DNA of 64,000 nt from Prostheceraeus crozeri (lineage: Eukaryota > Platyhelminthes > Polycladida > Euryleptidae), in NCBI GenBank assembly GCA_907163375.1, contig CAJQUW010000568.1, forward strand, positions 100,801-164,800. The letters run 5' to 3'. The position numbers and the translations under genes are program-made. The notes beneath the pieces are model-generated. The model saw only the letters and a program-made list of their open reading frames with translations, was not told the DNA's origin and ran no database searches. Positions 52,803 to 63,020 of this stretch are shown here, in pieces. Each line of letters starts with the position of its first letter. Within the stretch, counting starts at the first letter, position 1.

Positions 52803-53261
52803 ATGGAGCTATTTTTAGTGGCCGTGATTCCAGGCGGGTGCACCAAATTCATACAGGCCCCCGACGTCTACTGGAATGCCCCATTCAAGGCCAAAGTCAG
52901 ACAGTTCTACGAGAATTGGATGCTGCACGGCGAGAAGAGCTACACCAAAAAGAGCGCCATCTATGGAAGTATACTTGAAATGGATTGTCGATGTCTGGTA
53001 TCAGCTGCCGAAGGATCTGATCATCAAGTCATTCAAAGGATGCGGACTGACCAACGCCTCGACGGCTCGGAGGATTGCCAGATCCATTGTTTCAGGCCAC
53101 ACTCGGACGGTCCAATTCAGACTGGTTTGCAACTTCTCCGGCAAGCCCGAGCCAATGCTGGTGTCGAACGTGGAATCAATCAGATCTTTGACGATGATGC
53201 TGAAGGTGATGCGAATGACGAGGACAGCTACAACAGCGACGTGTCACTTGATTTTCACTAA
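52803..53261 (+). pseudogene. pogo/Tigger transposase C-terminal remnant
   Basis: The frame from 52,803 gives AVIPGGCTKFIQAPDVYWNA, PFKAKVRQFYENWMLHGEKS, the signature end of the DDE_1 catalytic domain in Tigger/pogo transposases. Near 52,970 the meaning passes to another frame (YLKWIVDVWYQLPKDLIIKS, FKGCGLTNAS) and near 53,065 returns to the first (DGSEDCQIHCF), then an acidic tail to the stop at 53,259. So there are two compensating frameshifts. The conserved Cys/Gly pattern is otherwise good, pointing to moderate age. Not functional. Confidence 0.85.
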
Positions 53262-53429
53262 AGAGTTTGTGATTTCTAACCAGTGATTGCCGGAAACCTG
53301 TGTTTGTTAACTTTTGTCAAATAGATATATGCGGAGTTCTTATGTTACATGTTTTCGCTTTTCATCTATAAAATTTACAGATTTAAGATAAAAATTACTG
53401 AAAATTTTATCTCTAAATTCTGATCAGCT

Positions 53430-54285
53430 ATTCGAAAAATAGAACGGCACTCTCTAATTGAACGGCAGTGCGGGGAAAGGTTTGAAAAATAGAACGGCAC
53501 TCTCTAATTGAACGGCAATGCGGGGAAAGGTTTGAAAAATAGAACGGCACTCTCTAATTGAACTGCACCTCTAATTAAACGGCAATTCGGGGAAAGGTTT
53601 GAAAAATAGAACGGCACTCTCTAATTGAACGGCAATGCGAGGAAAGGTTTGAAAAATAGAACGGCACTCTCTAATTGAACGGCAATGCGGGGAAAGGTTT
53701 GAAAAATAGAACGGCACTCTCTAATTGAACGGCAATGCGGGGAAAGGTTTGAAAAATAGAACGGCACTCTCTAATTGAACGGCAATGCGCGGAAAGGTTT
53801 GAAAAATAGAACGGCACTCTCTAATTGAACTGCACCTCTAATTAAACGGCAATGCGGGGAAAGGTTTGAAAAATAGAACGGTACTCTCTAATTAAACGGC
53901 AATGCGGGGAAAGGTTTGAAAAATAGAACGGTACTCTCTAATTGAACGGCAATGCGGGGAAAGGTTTGAAAAATAGAACGGCACTCTCTAATTGAACTGC
54001 ACTCTCTAATTGAACGGCAATGCGGGGAAAGGTTTGAAAAATAGAACGGCACTCTCTAATTGAACGGCAATGCGGGGAAAGGTTTGAAAAATAGAGCGGC
54101 ACTCTCTAATTGAACTGCACCTCTAATTAAACGGCAATGCGGGGAAAGGTTTGAAAAATAGAACGGTACTCTCTAATTAAACGGCAATGCGGGGAAAGGT
54201 TTGAAAAATAGAACGGCACTCTCTAATTGAACTGCACCTCTAATTGAACGGCAGTTCGGGGAAAGGTTTGAAAAATAGAGCGGCA
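53430..54285. repeat. 50-bp minisatellite inside the Tigger element
   Basis: About 17 units of GAAAAATAGAACGGCACTCT...CTAATTGAACGGCAATGCGG...GGAAAGGTTT, with variant units carrying an extra CTGCACCTCTAATTAAACGG block. The unit matches the subterminal part of the element's own inverted repeat (CCTCTATTTGAAcGGC), so it expanded from there. No spacers. Confidence 0.92.
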
Positions 54286-54312
54286 TGCCGTTCAAATAGA
54301 GGTTTTGCGGTA

Positions 54313-55339
54313 TGCGTATAATTGGCTACAGGGCAGCTATAAATACAGGTTTCGTCCGTTTCGCGGCTTCGGACTTGTACATTTTCTTGCCCTTCTGGCT
54401 TCATAGAACACCTATTTTCTTATCCAGTTTTATCAGCATATAGCTTAACTGTTATCAATTCATTTTTCCTTATTCAGTGACACCATCTCATCTTGAGTAG
54501 ACAGCAAATAGTTTTGAGACGAACCCAATGCCATATTCAACAAAGGATGGATTTATGAAGTGACGAGATTTGACCTCGAGTTGAAAGGCCTGTCACAGAT
54601 AAACGTGCGTCTATTATTTGTAAAAATAAAGGTTTCGAAAACATGTCAGAGGTTTCTTTTGATATCTTAGCGCGCTAACTGATGTACTCTTTTTGACGTT
54701 GAAGCCATTATCTTCGCAGGAGTGAAGGGGGATATCGAAGACTTTGCTGATATTTGCTGACTCCTTCAAGAATGAATGTATCAGAAAATTTAAGATATCC
54801 TCTTGCCCTTCAATCCAATACTCAAAATTTCTGCGGTTTTGAGGTCAAATTACTGGAGAATTCGAAATGAAAAATATAATGGTTGTGACCAAATTTAATA
54901 CTCAAAAGGATGCATTTATCGTCTAGAGTGCATAATCTGATAATTTTGAGTTTCTCTTGTCGCATTTTTGTTCTCAGTTCTCTGACTACTGCAAACTCAT
55001 CAGCGAAACTTAGCAGAACACGGTGTGATGGACTCGAAAAATATATCATCGCAAATTTGTGCTTTAGGTTGCTCCATATAGTCTACTGAAAAAATAAAAG
55101 CAAAAAACTAAATCTTTTAATGTGCAGATTTTTCTACAGGGTCAACAATTCAAAATGGCGCCAGATAATAATTAATACAATATGCATAATATATCAAATC
55201 ACATTTATAGGATATGTCTTGACTAGTCTCCGTTTTGGGGTGATGCATATGAATTTTTGCTGATATCAACATGAATAATTTTAAATAATGTTTATTTTTG
55301 CAAAAATGACAAAACATTTTAATCGAGTTACCAGAACAG
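54313..55339. other. No gene seen
   Basis: About 1 kb of AT-rich host sequence, nothing recognised. Confidence 0.35.
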
Positions 55340-55955
55340 CAGGTTATTACCTGTTACCTGGTGCCGTCCAGTCGCGTACGACTCTCTGCGACGTCATACT
55401 GAATCCTTCTCCATGCAAAGCGGTCTCTTGCTTCCCGTGTCATTCGTTCCACCGTTTGTCCTGTGATGGTTTTCATTCCCTCTATCCAGTCGGTTCTTGG
55501 TCTGCCTCTTCGTCTGGATCCCTCTGTGGTGCCGAACATGATGTCTTTCTCGAGGGACCCATCAGCTCGCGTGACATGTCCAAAATAACGCAGAGCTGCG
55601 GTAGTGATCTTTATTTGAAGCGGTTTCACCATTGGCAGTTGTCGTAAAACCCACTCATTGGTCTTTTTTACCGTCCAGGTTAAACGAAGCAACCTTCTCC
55701 AGTACCAGAGTTCAAAGGCATCCACACGCTTCCAATGTGCATTCAGCAAATTCCACGTTTCGGCACCGTACAGGAATATCGCGAACACCAGTGCATGCAC
55801 TAATCGTACTTTGGTCGATCGAGATATGCCTCTATCCTTCCTGACCTTAGAGAATCCCATCATGGCCAATCTACCCAATGCGGTGTGTCTCATCAATTCT
55901 TCTCCAACGCGTCCATCCGCAGTGATCTTTGCGCCGAGGAACAGCAGGTAGAAGA
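55340..55955 (-). mobile_element. RTE/BovB-like LINE C-terminal part, intact frame
   Basis: On the minus strand one open frame runs from LLFLGAKITADGRVGEEL (about 55,950) through MRHTALGRLAMMGFSKV, VFAIFLYGAETWNLL, VDAFELWYWRRLLRLTW, YFGHVTRADGSLEKDIM and RRRGRPRTDWIEGMK to ESRTRLDGTR with a stop at 55,354. The succession FELWxWRRLLR, YFGHVxR.DSLEK, RRRGRPR and KSRTRL is diagnostic of BovB/RTE-group elements. 5'-truncated before the palm domain ends. The unbroken frame suggests a recent copy. 3' end in GGTAACAGGTAATAACCTG. Confidence 0.88.
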
Positions 55956-56345
55956 CTCCATATTTTGAGAATACTGAAACCCTTAATCAGCAAGGACAAC
56001 TGTTCGATGGTTTTCAACGGCATAGTCATGCCCATACTATTATATGCAATCCCGGTACTTGGTGAAATTGATCCATCTTCGCTAACAAAGATGAACAGAG
56101 TCATAAAACGGGCTTATCACATCATTTGTGACTTTGAGTGCTCATGTGAATGGCAGACTTTCAGGAGCGAAGAAATTCTCTTATCCTCCGACTTTTCCAC
56201 AACTGCATGATCACTCAGTATCCGTTAGAACCACTTATGCTTCCCAATCTCTGGGCATTTCCGTATGCCTGTGTGTTTCACTGCTAGGCATTCACGTTCG
56301 TTCCTATCTCATCCATCTCGACCTTTTAATTTGAAATTACACTGC
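55956..56345 (+). mobile_element. LINE C-terminal fragment (CR1-like), opposed to the previous one
   Basis: The frame reads GRRLHILRILKPLISKDNCS, MVFNGIVMPILLYAIPVLGE, MNRVIKRAYHIIC, then after a shift MPVCFTARHSRSFLSHPSRP. This is the post-RT region of a CR1/jockey-like LINE. Directly abuts the minus-strand RTE-like fragment, so one inserted at or recombined with the other. A frameshift and stops are present. Confidence 0.7.
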
Positions 56346-56428
56346 TTGAATTTGTCTGATTCTACGTCATGAGTCACACCTTCTTTCTACGATAGCTGTA
56401 TTTATCAATTTGTAACTTGTGAATTTCA

Positions 56429-56918
56429 TTAAGCGGTCGAAACGCGATCGTCCTGACCAAGTTCCTGTTGATGACCTCATTAAAAATAGTCAAATAATTT
56501 GTATGCATATTTTGTACAAGTCTATTTCACGTTTTAGCTTAAGGAACTAATATTAATTCTCTTACACACTTGGTAGATTTTAGATAGCGTAATCCCGCTG
56601 TGTTGGCTAGATCTGGTATTCTGATTGGAAACATACCTGTCCTCTTATCATGTGAATGGGCAGACTGTTAAATAGAATCTTTTCAATATATAAGTGATAA
56701 ACATAATTTTGAACAGAACGACTTACTCGCCAATTCATCACACATGAGGAGAGGAGAAGCGTTGTTTGTCCTTCTAGTAAGCATTTTTTAAATTTTTAGA
56801 CATTTTAGGATATAAAACTTTTCTTTTAAATCATACTTTGTACCTATTGAAAATTAACTAGTCATTAGCTTGTTTTTTTTAACTTTGTTACCTTGACGCA
56901 CTTTGCTACGTTGAATTG
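56429..56918 (+). repeat. 490-bp direct repeat, copy 1
   Basis: Begins TTAAGCGGTCGAAACGCGAT and includes TTCCTGTTGATGACCTCATT, GATAGCGTAATCCCGC and TACCTTGACGCACTTTGCTA. Repeated at 57,137 with about 95% identity. The start contains GGTCGAAACG-CGAT-CGTC, which looks like the GAAA / stem III / GUC part of a hammerhead. Confidence 0.9.
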
Positions 56919-57136
56919 TTTTTGCAGCACGTCTTGAGTTGAAGGTGGATTATGTCCCCGCCTCTTGACATCTACTGGCTGGACTTTGTCCTTCTTTCAA
57001 ATGCCTGAGGTACATTTCAGTCAATAGTGACTCTATTTTTTTGATAGATGCTTCTTTCTCTATTATAAATTTAATTTTTGAGGCTGTGCATCTTAAATGT
57101 ACAGGACCGCGCTTGGTCGGGTTTGAGCGTCCAGGA
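56919..57136. other. Spacer between the 490-bp direct repeats
   Basis: About 220 bp. On the minus strand it reads KIKFIIEKEASIKKIESLLT and MYLRHLKEGQSP, possibly the end of a coding region of the element that owns the repeats. Not recognised. Confidence 0.3.
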
Positions 57137-57630
57137 TTAAGCGGTCGAAACGCGATCGTCCTGACCAAATTCCTGTTGATGACCTCATTAAAAATAGTCA
57201 AATAATTTGTATGCATATTTTGTACAATTCTATTTCACGTTTTAGCTTGAGGAACTACTAATATTAATTCTCTTACACACTTGGTAGATTTTAGATAGCG
57301 TAATCCCGCGGTGTTGTTAGCTAGATCTGGTATTTTGATTGGAAACAGACCTGTCCTCTTATCATCTGAATGGGCAGACTGTTAAATAGGATCTTTTCAA
57401 TATATAAGTGATAAACATAATTTTGAACAGAACGACTTACTCGCCAATTCATTCCACATGAGGAGAGGAGAACCGTTGTTTGTCCTTCTAATTAGTATTT
57501 TCAAATTTCTAGACATTTTAGGATATAATGATTTTCTTTTAAATCATACTTTGTACCTATTGAAAAGTAACTAATCATTAGCTTGTTTTTTTTAACTTTG
57601 TTACCTTGACGCACTTTGCTACGTTGAATT
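57137..57630 (+). repeat. 490-bp direct repeat, copy 2
   Basis: Second copy of the 56,429 unit, 708 bp downstream, with single-base differences and small indels. The pair may be a tandem duplication or the paired terminal repeats of a Penelope-like retroelement. Confidence 0.9.
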
Positions 57631-57810
57631 ATCCGAGATAAACACATATTATTATTATTATTACCATTATCATTATGTAGGCCTTAAATAAATGACATTT
57701 AGCATTTTTGATTGCATGCTACTCACAATAATTGTATTATCTCTTTGGGACGCCTGGATGCTATTCAACAGATTAAACAAAATCCTCTCATGTTATTATT
57801 TTTATGGTTT

Positions 57811-57992
57811 AACGTCAATACTCTCCCTTACTGGGGACTTGAACGCTGCTGACTTAGTCAGACTTCACTGCAGTTTTTTTATTGCTTATAATCTGGATGC
57901 CCTTCCTGAAGACTTCCAATGACACTTTCGGGGTTCGACCTCTGCACCGAAAGATCGTTAAGCCAAGCACCTAACCACTGAGCCACGGAGAC
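57811..57992 (-). mobile_element. SINE family A, copy 7
   Basis: On the minus strand GTCTCCGTGGCTCAGTGGTT, GAGGTCGAACCCCG, TCATTGGAAGTCTTCAGGAA and the GACTAAGTCAGCAGC block, with a shortened 3' part. Confidence 0.8.
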
Positions 57993-58280
57993 AACTATAT
58001 TTCGCTGCATTTGCAATATCGTCATCGATTCATATTTGATAGATCGACTCTTCAATTCAATTTGTTGAACATTTTTGGATTTTTATCTTAACCCTACCCA
58101 TACCGGTTTATGAAGCGCATCGATCAAGATCGCGAGGAGTGAGCAATCGCCCGTTCCGGATGGGAAATATTGGAAATATCAATGAATATTAGATAAAATT
58201 AGTGGACCGGAAAATTATTTTCCGAATTCTGAAAGTTTGCTAAATTTGTGATCCACTCTGTCCAATAATATCTAGGCCTG
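57993..58280. other. Short unassigned stretch
   Basis: Nothing recognised. Confidence 0.3.
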
Positions 58281-58360
58281 TTGCACGTCCTGTAGCTTCA
58301 ACGTCGCTGGTTCGAACCTGTCTACGACTGATGAGACCCAATAGGCCGAAACATGTCTCG
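58281..58360 (+). ncRNA. Hammerhead ribozyme-like motif
   Basis: GTC (58,287-58,289), then a stem I candidate (TGTAG pairing with CTACG, 58,291-58,295 with 58,322-58,326), then the exact core CTGATGA (58,328-58,334), stem II GACC-CAATA-GGCC with one A-C mismatch, GAAA (58,348-58,351), and CATGT which pairs with TGCACG before the GTC apart from one mismatch. The order GUC, stem I, CUGAUGA, stem II, GAAA, stem III is that of a type III hammerhead. Activity is uncertain because of the mismatches. Confidence 0.5.
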
Positions 58361-58569
58361 TGGTGGCTACATCTGCTACATTCGAGTAAAGCGATAAGGG
58401 GACGAGGATAGAAAAAATAAAGAACGGATGTCAACTAAAATCAGCCTGCTACAGCTACATTCATTTGATATCTGGAAAAGAGTAATGGAGAATTACTGGG
58501 GAAGTAATAAAGACTTCTAGCACCGTCTTTCGTTTGACACTATAGAAATCAGTGAATGAATTTCTTCGG

Positions 58570-58724
58570 CTTTTTTTACGTCACCACTACCCATACTTGC
58601 GGCTTGGACGGTGCTGACACAGTCGGGATGCCCTTCCTGCCGCCTTCCAATGACACCTTAGAGGTTCGACCTCTGGACCATAAGATCGCTAGGCCAAGCA
58701 CTTAACCACTGTGCCACGGAGACC
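58570..58724 (-). mobile_element. SINE family A, copy 8
   Basis: From a poly-T/ACGTCACCACTACCC end through GGCTTGGACGGTGCTGACAC, GGGATGCCCTTCCTGCCGCC to GTGCCACGGAGACC. A short internal deletion is present between the CAGTCGG and GGATGCCC blocks. Confidence 0.85.
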
Positions 58725-58823
58725 GGATGCCCTTCCTGACGACTTCCAATGACACCTTCGGGGCTCGACCTCTGGACCATAAGATCGCTAGGCCAAGCAC
58801 TTAACCACTGTGCCACGGAGACT
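58725..58823 (-). mobile_element. SINE family A, copy 9 (head half, abutting copy 8)
   Basis: GGATGCCCTTCCTGACGACT, GGGGCTCGACCTCTGGACCA and GTGCCACGGAGAC repeat the head half of copy 8 directly at its end, with only a few differences. This looks like a local tandem duplication of the SINE head. Confidence 0.85.
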
Positions 58824-61249
58824 GCGGTTAAGATGGTATGAAAACTTCCTTAATCACTGAACACGACAAAGAGTTAGCATGTCTCCATCCATCAAATTTC
58901 GACGTTTGTCAATCAGAAGGTGGTTGACCTCAAGACGATATCAGCTATTCAATCATTTTCTGTTCCGAGAACACAGACGGAATAGAATTCATCTCCGAAT
59001 CATGGAACATGATGATGAATAATAGTCTGACTATGGACTGGCGATGGTCATCAGATTACCGGCGGCGATGCGGTGCTATTAATATTTCTCATTGAAGAGT
59101 CATCATATTATCAAGATTATGCCATTCAGACATGTCAGTTGATTATCAAAGCCTCAAATTAGCCCACTTCGAGATTAGCCGAGATTGTGGGAAAATGCAA
59201 CGAACCTACACAGCAACAAAACTTCGATGTGAAAATCCGCCGAGAAGACTTCTCGATGATGAATAGTATTGTGATCAGAATTATTTGCGGAAAACTTGAT
59301 ACGAAATCAGAATCACTTCTAATGAAATTCTGTTGAGGGACTATGAATCCGCATTTCAGTATTCAAGCTGGAATACAGAGATTGTTATCGTATTGAAAAA
59401 CTCTCTGTGCAAGCAAACAAGCGTGCGGAAAGCCTTTGAGATGGTCTTTTTTGAATGAATGAAAGAACACGAACTTTATTATTGAAGGTAATGCTAAAAT
59501 ATTCAAGGTCATTTTACAAAGAGATCAGAATGCCAAAAGAAGTCATTTAAAAGGAATTTTCAAACATTCTTTAAAAGTTGAACGATTCACAAGATTAGTT
59601 TGAGGACTTCCAAATTGTCCGACCGGAACTCGCACTTTCGGGTTCGGGTAAGACCTCATACAGGTACAAATGGATTATTGCCAAACTGAAATAATGAAAA
59701 ACATCAAGAGCTTGGGATCATGTCAGGGACTCACTCCGAAATGATGGACTTTTGCCGAGAGATGCTTCTGCAATTCCTCTTTAAAATTCCTGTTAGTAGG
59801 ATATGGGGATCGTTACAAAACACTGCCTTTTGCATGCTCGTAGACATTGCTTACTAAACTGCATGGAAACCATTTGATTAATTCAAAACACGTGAATGTT
59901 CCGAAAATAAGATATCAAGCAAAACAATGTCATTAATCATCAGCAGACTCAGTTCACATCTCTCAACGTTGACACAACTCCCTATTTAAAGTTGCAGCTA
60001 TGCCCGTGCAAAATTCAATAACCTGCTAATTGCAAATCCCAAGGAAGGGGCTGCTCTGACAATGATAATTCGAAGAAAAATGCTAATTTGCATCAAGTTC
60101 AAGGATTCTGTGGCAGATCGTGCATCGAAGCCCTATTTGTGTTCGTGAGATTTTTGCAAAAAGAAAAGATGAAACTGGCAATTATGGACATCACATTTTG
60201 TTGAATTCGATTCAAACGACATTGAATCAGTGATGCGTCAACTCACAAGTCTTTCTTCGATGCAGAACTGAGTGTAGGATTGGGATGTGATAAAGCAATT
60301 GATCAGAAAATTGACTTGCATTATTAATTTCAGTTTAATTAACACATGAAAAGTAATAAATTGTGTGGCAGTCTTTGTGGAATAGACAATGTGGACACGC
60401 TATAGAACAATTAATTAGACACGCATAGATTTGTCTGTAAAGAACTACCGTCGTCTGCCAATAAAAACTTTGCCTAGGAGTCTCCGATGTACAATTGGAA
60501 TAACTACTTTAATACAGCAGATGCTGCCACAATAATTGCTAAACACAAACAGTCGTTTAAGAAAACTGTGAATCTTCCAGTAGACAAATGAACAAATGTT
60601 CCCTTTTGAAGAATTTCAATAATACCAAATAAATCTCCTACAATAACAAACAATTAGATGGCGATCCACGCCTGCATGTAAGGTTGAAAATCAGTTGAAT
60701 GAACTGTTTATGTTCTCATCAACCATTTTCTGAGATTCATTTCATTTCTAATAAATTGAAGTTGAGAAAATATTGCGGCAGTTCTCACACCTTGTTAGAA
60801 TTAAATCTGCTGACAATCAGAGCGCCGTTAATGAGAACGTGAAGTACATGGCAAGGACAGTAATGAACTTGTACGCGATCATACTTCAATAAAGGCTGTC
60901 TAATATGCACTGCATGCTGAGTAAAAAGCTATCACAGTTTGAGTCCCACACAGACTAAAATCTTAGATAATCATAGATTTTAAGTTCAGGAACAATGCAT
61001 GTATTACTTTTCAAATGATCAGCCTAAATGCTAATCGCCGAAGATTTAGACTGTCAACATCTTCCGTTAATGCATGTATACACTCGCAGGTCCATGTTTA
61101 TCATTAAAATAGAAGCAATCAATCAGTTCTTTATGTATTATTGAGTATACACTCGTGTCGGTTACTGGTCTCCATGGGGTTGACATGGTGATTACTAAGT
61201 GTCTATTTGTATGTAAGTTCCTAATCAATCGAGCCTGAAACTTTGACCA
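58824..61249. other. Long stretch without recognised features
   Basis: About 2.4 kb of AT-rich host sequence without a frame over 60 codons. At 60,895-61,045 AAGCTATCACAGTTTGAGTC, AACAATGCATGTATTAC and TTTTCAAATGATCAGCCTAA match 40,600-40,710, i.e. one arm of the palindromic repeat there. Confidence 0.4.
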
Positions 61250-61625
61250 AGGAGATCACTTGTTAAGCGGCCTTGTACGATCTCGAACACTTAAGGGTGA
61301 AGTCCAGCCCGTATAGCGCTATGCTATGGACCCCCGGGAAGGTCCGCCCGGCACGCAATCAGATCCGTCAAGTCTGTGCTTAAAGACCTTCATGCATTCA
61401 TGCATTTGTCGAGGATCACAAGTCCAAGGACCAATAGGGGCAAGGTCCACCCCCGCTTTCGAAGCGCTGATTGAAAAATGGACTAGTGGGAAGGTCCTCC
61501 ACACCGATCTCGTCAAGTTTGGCTCTAAAATGTAGTCCTAGGATAGTCAAAAGTTTGACGCGCCTTGAACGTTTAATGTCTGCCGGTGGGAACGCACCAC
61601 CTGTCCTCTAAAGGACAAACCTTAA
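61250..61625. other. GC-rich island with internal repeat
   Basis: Clearly GC-richer than its flanks. GGGAAGGTCC is followed by CCGTCAAG at 61,337-61,370 and by a similar TCTCGTCAAG at 61,489-61,519, giving an internal duplication about 150 bp apart. Short frames are open on both strands (65-69 codons). No known RNA or protein is recognised. Confidence 0.3.
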
Positions 61626-62405
61626 GTCTTATTAACTATAAGTTTATTAAAATTATGAAACATTTTGACGTCGTTATGGGAATGTCCCAGCTTCAATTCA
61701 AAAGGGAAAGCAATCATTATGTTCGTGTGAAGTGGTAGATTTTTCTATCTTTTACTACCTGAATTGTTTGCAATGATTGGACATATCAAATGTAGGTATT
61801 CAGTGACATTTTCTCCTCGACCTTCGGTCTCGTCCGAAGGTCAAGTCGCTTCACCGCAATAGTGCATATGGTTGGGGTTTTTTTTTGGCAACCTGAGTTA
61901 TGTTCTTCATAAATTGTGATGTACATGCAACATCACAAGAGAGGCCGTCGTGAAAAGAAAGTGAAACAACATTGACACTTGTCTGAATTTTCAAATATAT
62001 CCTGGTAGGAAATAAAGTCTATATTTCACTAAAAAGGTGGCCAATCTTGGGGTGCACCCGAGACTAAATCTCAGATTTGTGTAAACCAATGCAGAGATTT
62101 GGACCAAGTTTGTGTGTCTATGTAGAGTTTGTTCGATGTGTTGGGGGAATCGTGGAGAGATCGTTCATGATTATGTTTTGTTAATGGTCGGCTTTTAATG
62201 CCGACTTTGTTGAGCCGACAATATGGGTGCTTCCTTTAGCAGCTGTTTTGTTGCATGCTGGGTGGTTGTGTGTGTGTTGTGCAGCTTGCAATTCGCCTGC
62301 GGCAATGCGAGAAGCACACACCATATATGACATCATCGGTGATGGTCCTCGCCAATCCGGAAAAACAAAGAAGACTGTTCAGTTAAGTATTCGAGAAGTT
62401 GAGAC
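61626..62405. other. No gene seen; one strong hairpin
   Basis: GACCTTCGG-TCTCGT-CCGAAGGTC at 61,820-61,843 is a 9-bp perfect stem. The rest is unassigned. Confidence 0.4.
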
Positions 62406-63012
62406 CACAGAATTAGATTCATCTGCGCGCGCTTCGGTTTCCTGGAAAGGAAGAGTTATTTGTAACCTTAATATCGAAATGGCACATCACAGAATTAGAC
62501 AACTTGCTCCTTCTCGAATGGATAATGCGTGTATCGCTTGCTATTGGAAATGGCAAACAATAAGCTGTCAGCAGAGGACACTAGAGTCAGTGAGAGATGC
62601 GTGCGTGCTGTGATATCACTTCGCACACACCAAAACATACATCCCCTGGCTAACGTTCGATTCAGCGTATGCACTATACAGTGAGAAATGCCGAGGAGAG
62701 GATGTGAAATCATCAAGTGAACTAATTTTCGTACGCCTGCTACTTTCTTTAATAATGATCGGAAGGGCCAACATTATGGAGAAAACTTGTGCGCAATGAT
62801 CTGAATTCTTCGAATCTGAAAGAATTTTGGCAATCGAAGCACTTTGCTGGAACTCACATTAATCCGCAAGCGACGCACGACTTTTTTCCTATCTCTGTAA
62901 GGTATTAGGAATTCCTTTTTGCCCACTTAATAGGTTCCTCGATGTGCCGCGATTTCGTATTAATCACACTTCTAGCAAACCGAAGCAGATAAACAAAATG
63001 TTTAATTCTGTG
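62406..63012 (+). mobile_element. MITE family 1, copy 5 (complete, perfect 8-bp duplication)
   Basis: TIRs CACAGAATTAGA at 62,406 and TTTAATTCTGTG ending at 63,012. Flanking GTTGAGAC is exact on both sides (62,398-62,405 and 63,013-63,020). Length 607 bp. It belongs to the longer subtype shared with 30,155. A frame inside reads GPTLWRKLVRNDLNSSNLKE, FWQSKHFAG, reminiscent of a THAP finger (W...LRRxD...CSxHF). Confidence 0.92.
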
Positions 63013-63020
63013 GTTGAGAC

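Larger units (their letters stand above)
52639..54310 (+). mobile_element. Tigger/pogo DNA transposon, internally deleted
   Basis: The left end CCGTAAAACCTCTATTTGAA and the right end TTCAAATAGAGGTTTTGCGG are inverted repeats, flanked on both sides by TA (52,637-52,638; 54,311-54,312), as expected for the Tc1/mariner superfamily. It holds the C-terminal part of a DDE_1 (pogo-type) transposase and then a minisatellite grown from its own terminal repeat. The N-terminal DNA-binding and first catalytic parts are missing. Confidence 0.9.

Noticed and set aside
53430-54285. CRISPR-like or independent satellite
   Set aside because: No spacers; the unit derives from the inverted repeat of the surrounding Tigger element.
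62227-62613. 128-codon gene
   Set aside because: It crosses the left border and target duplication of a complete MITE copy.
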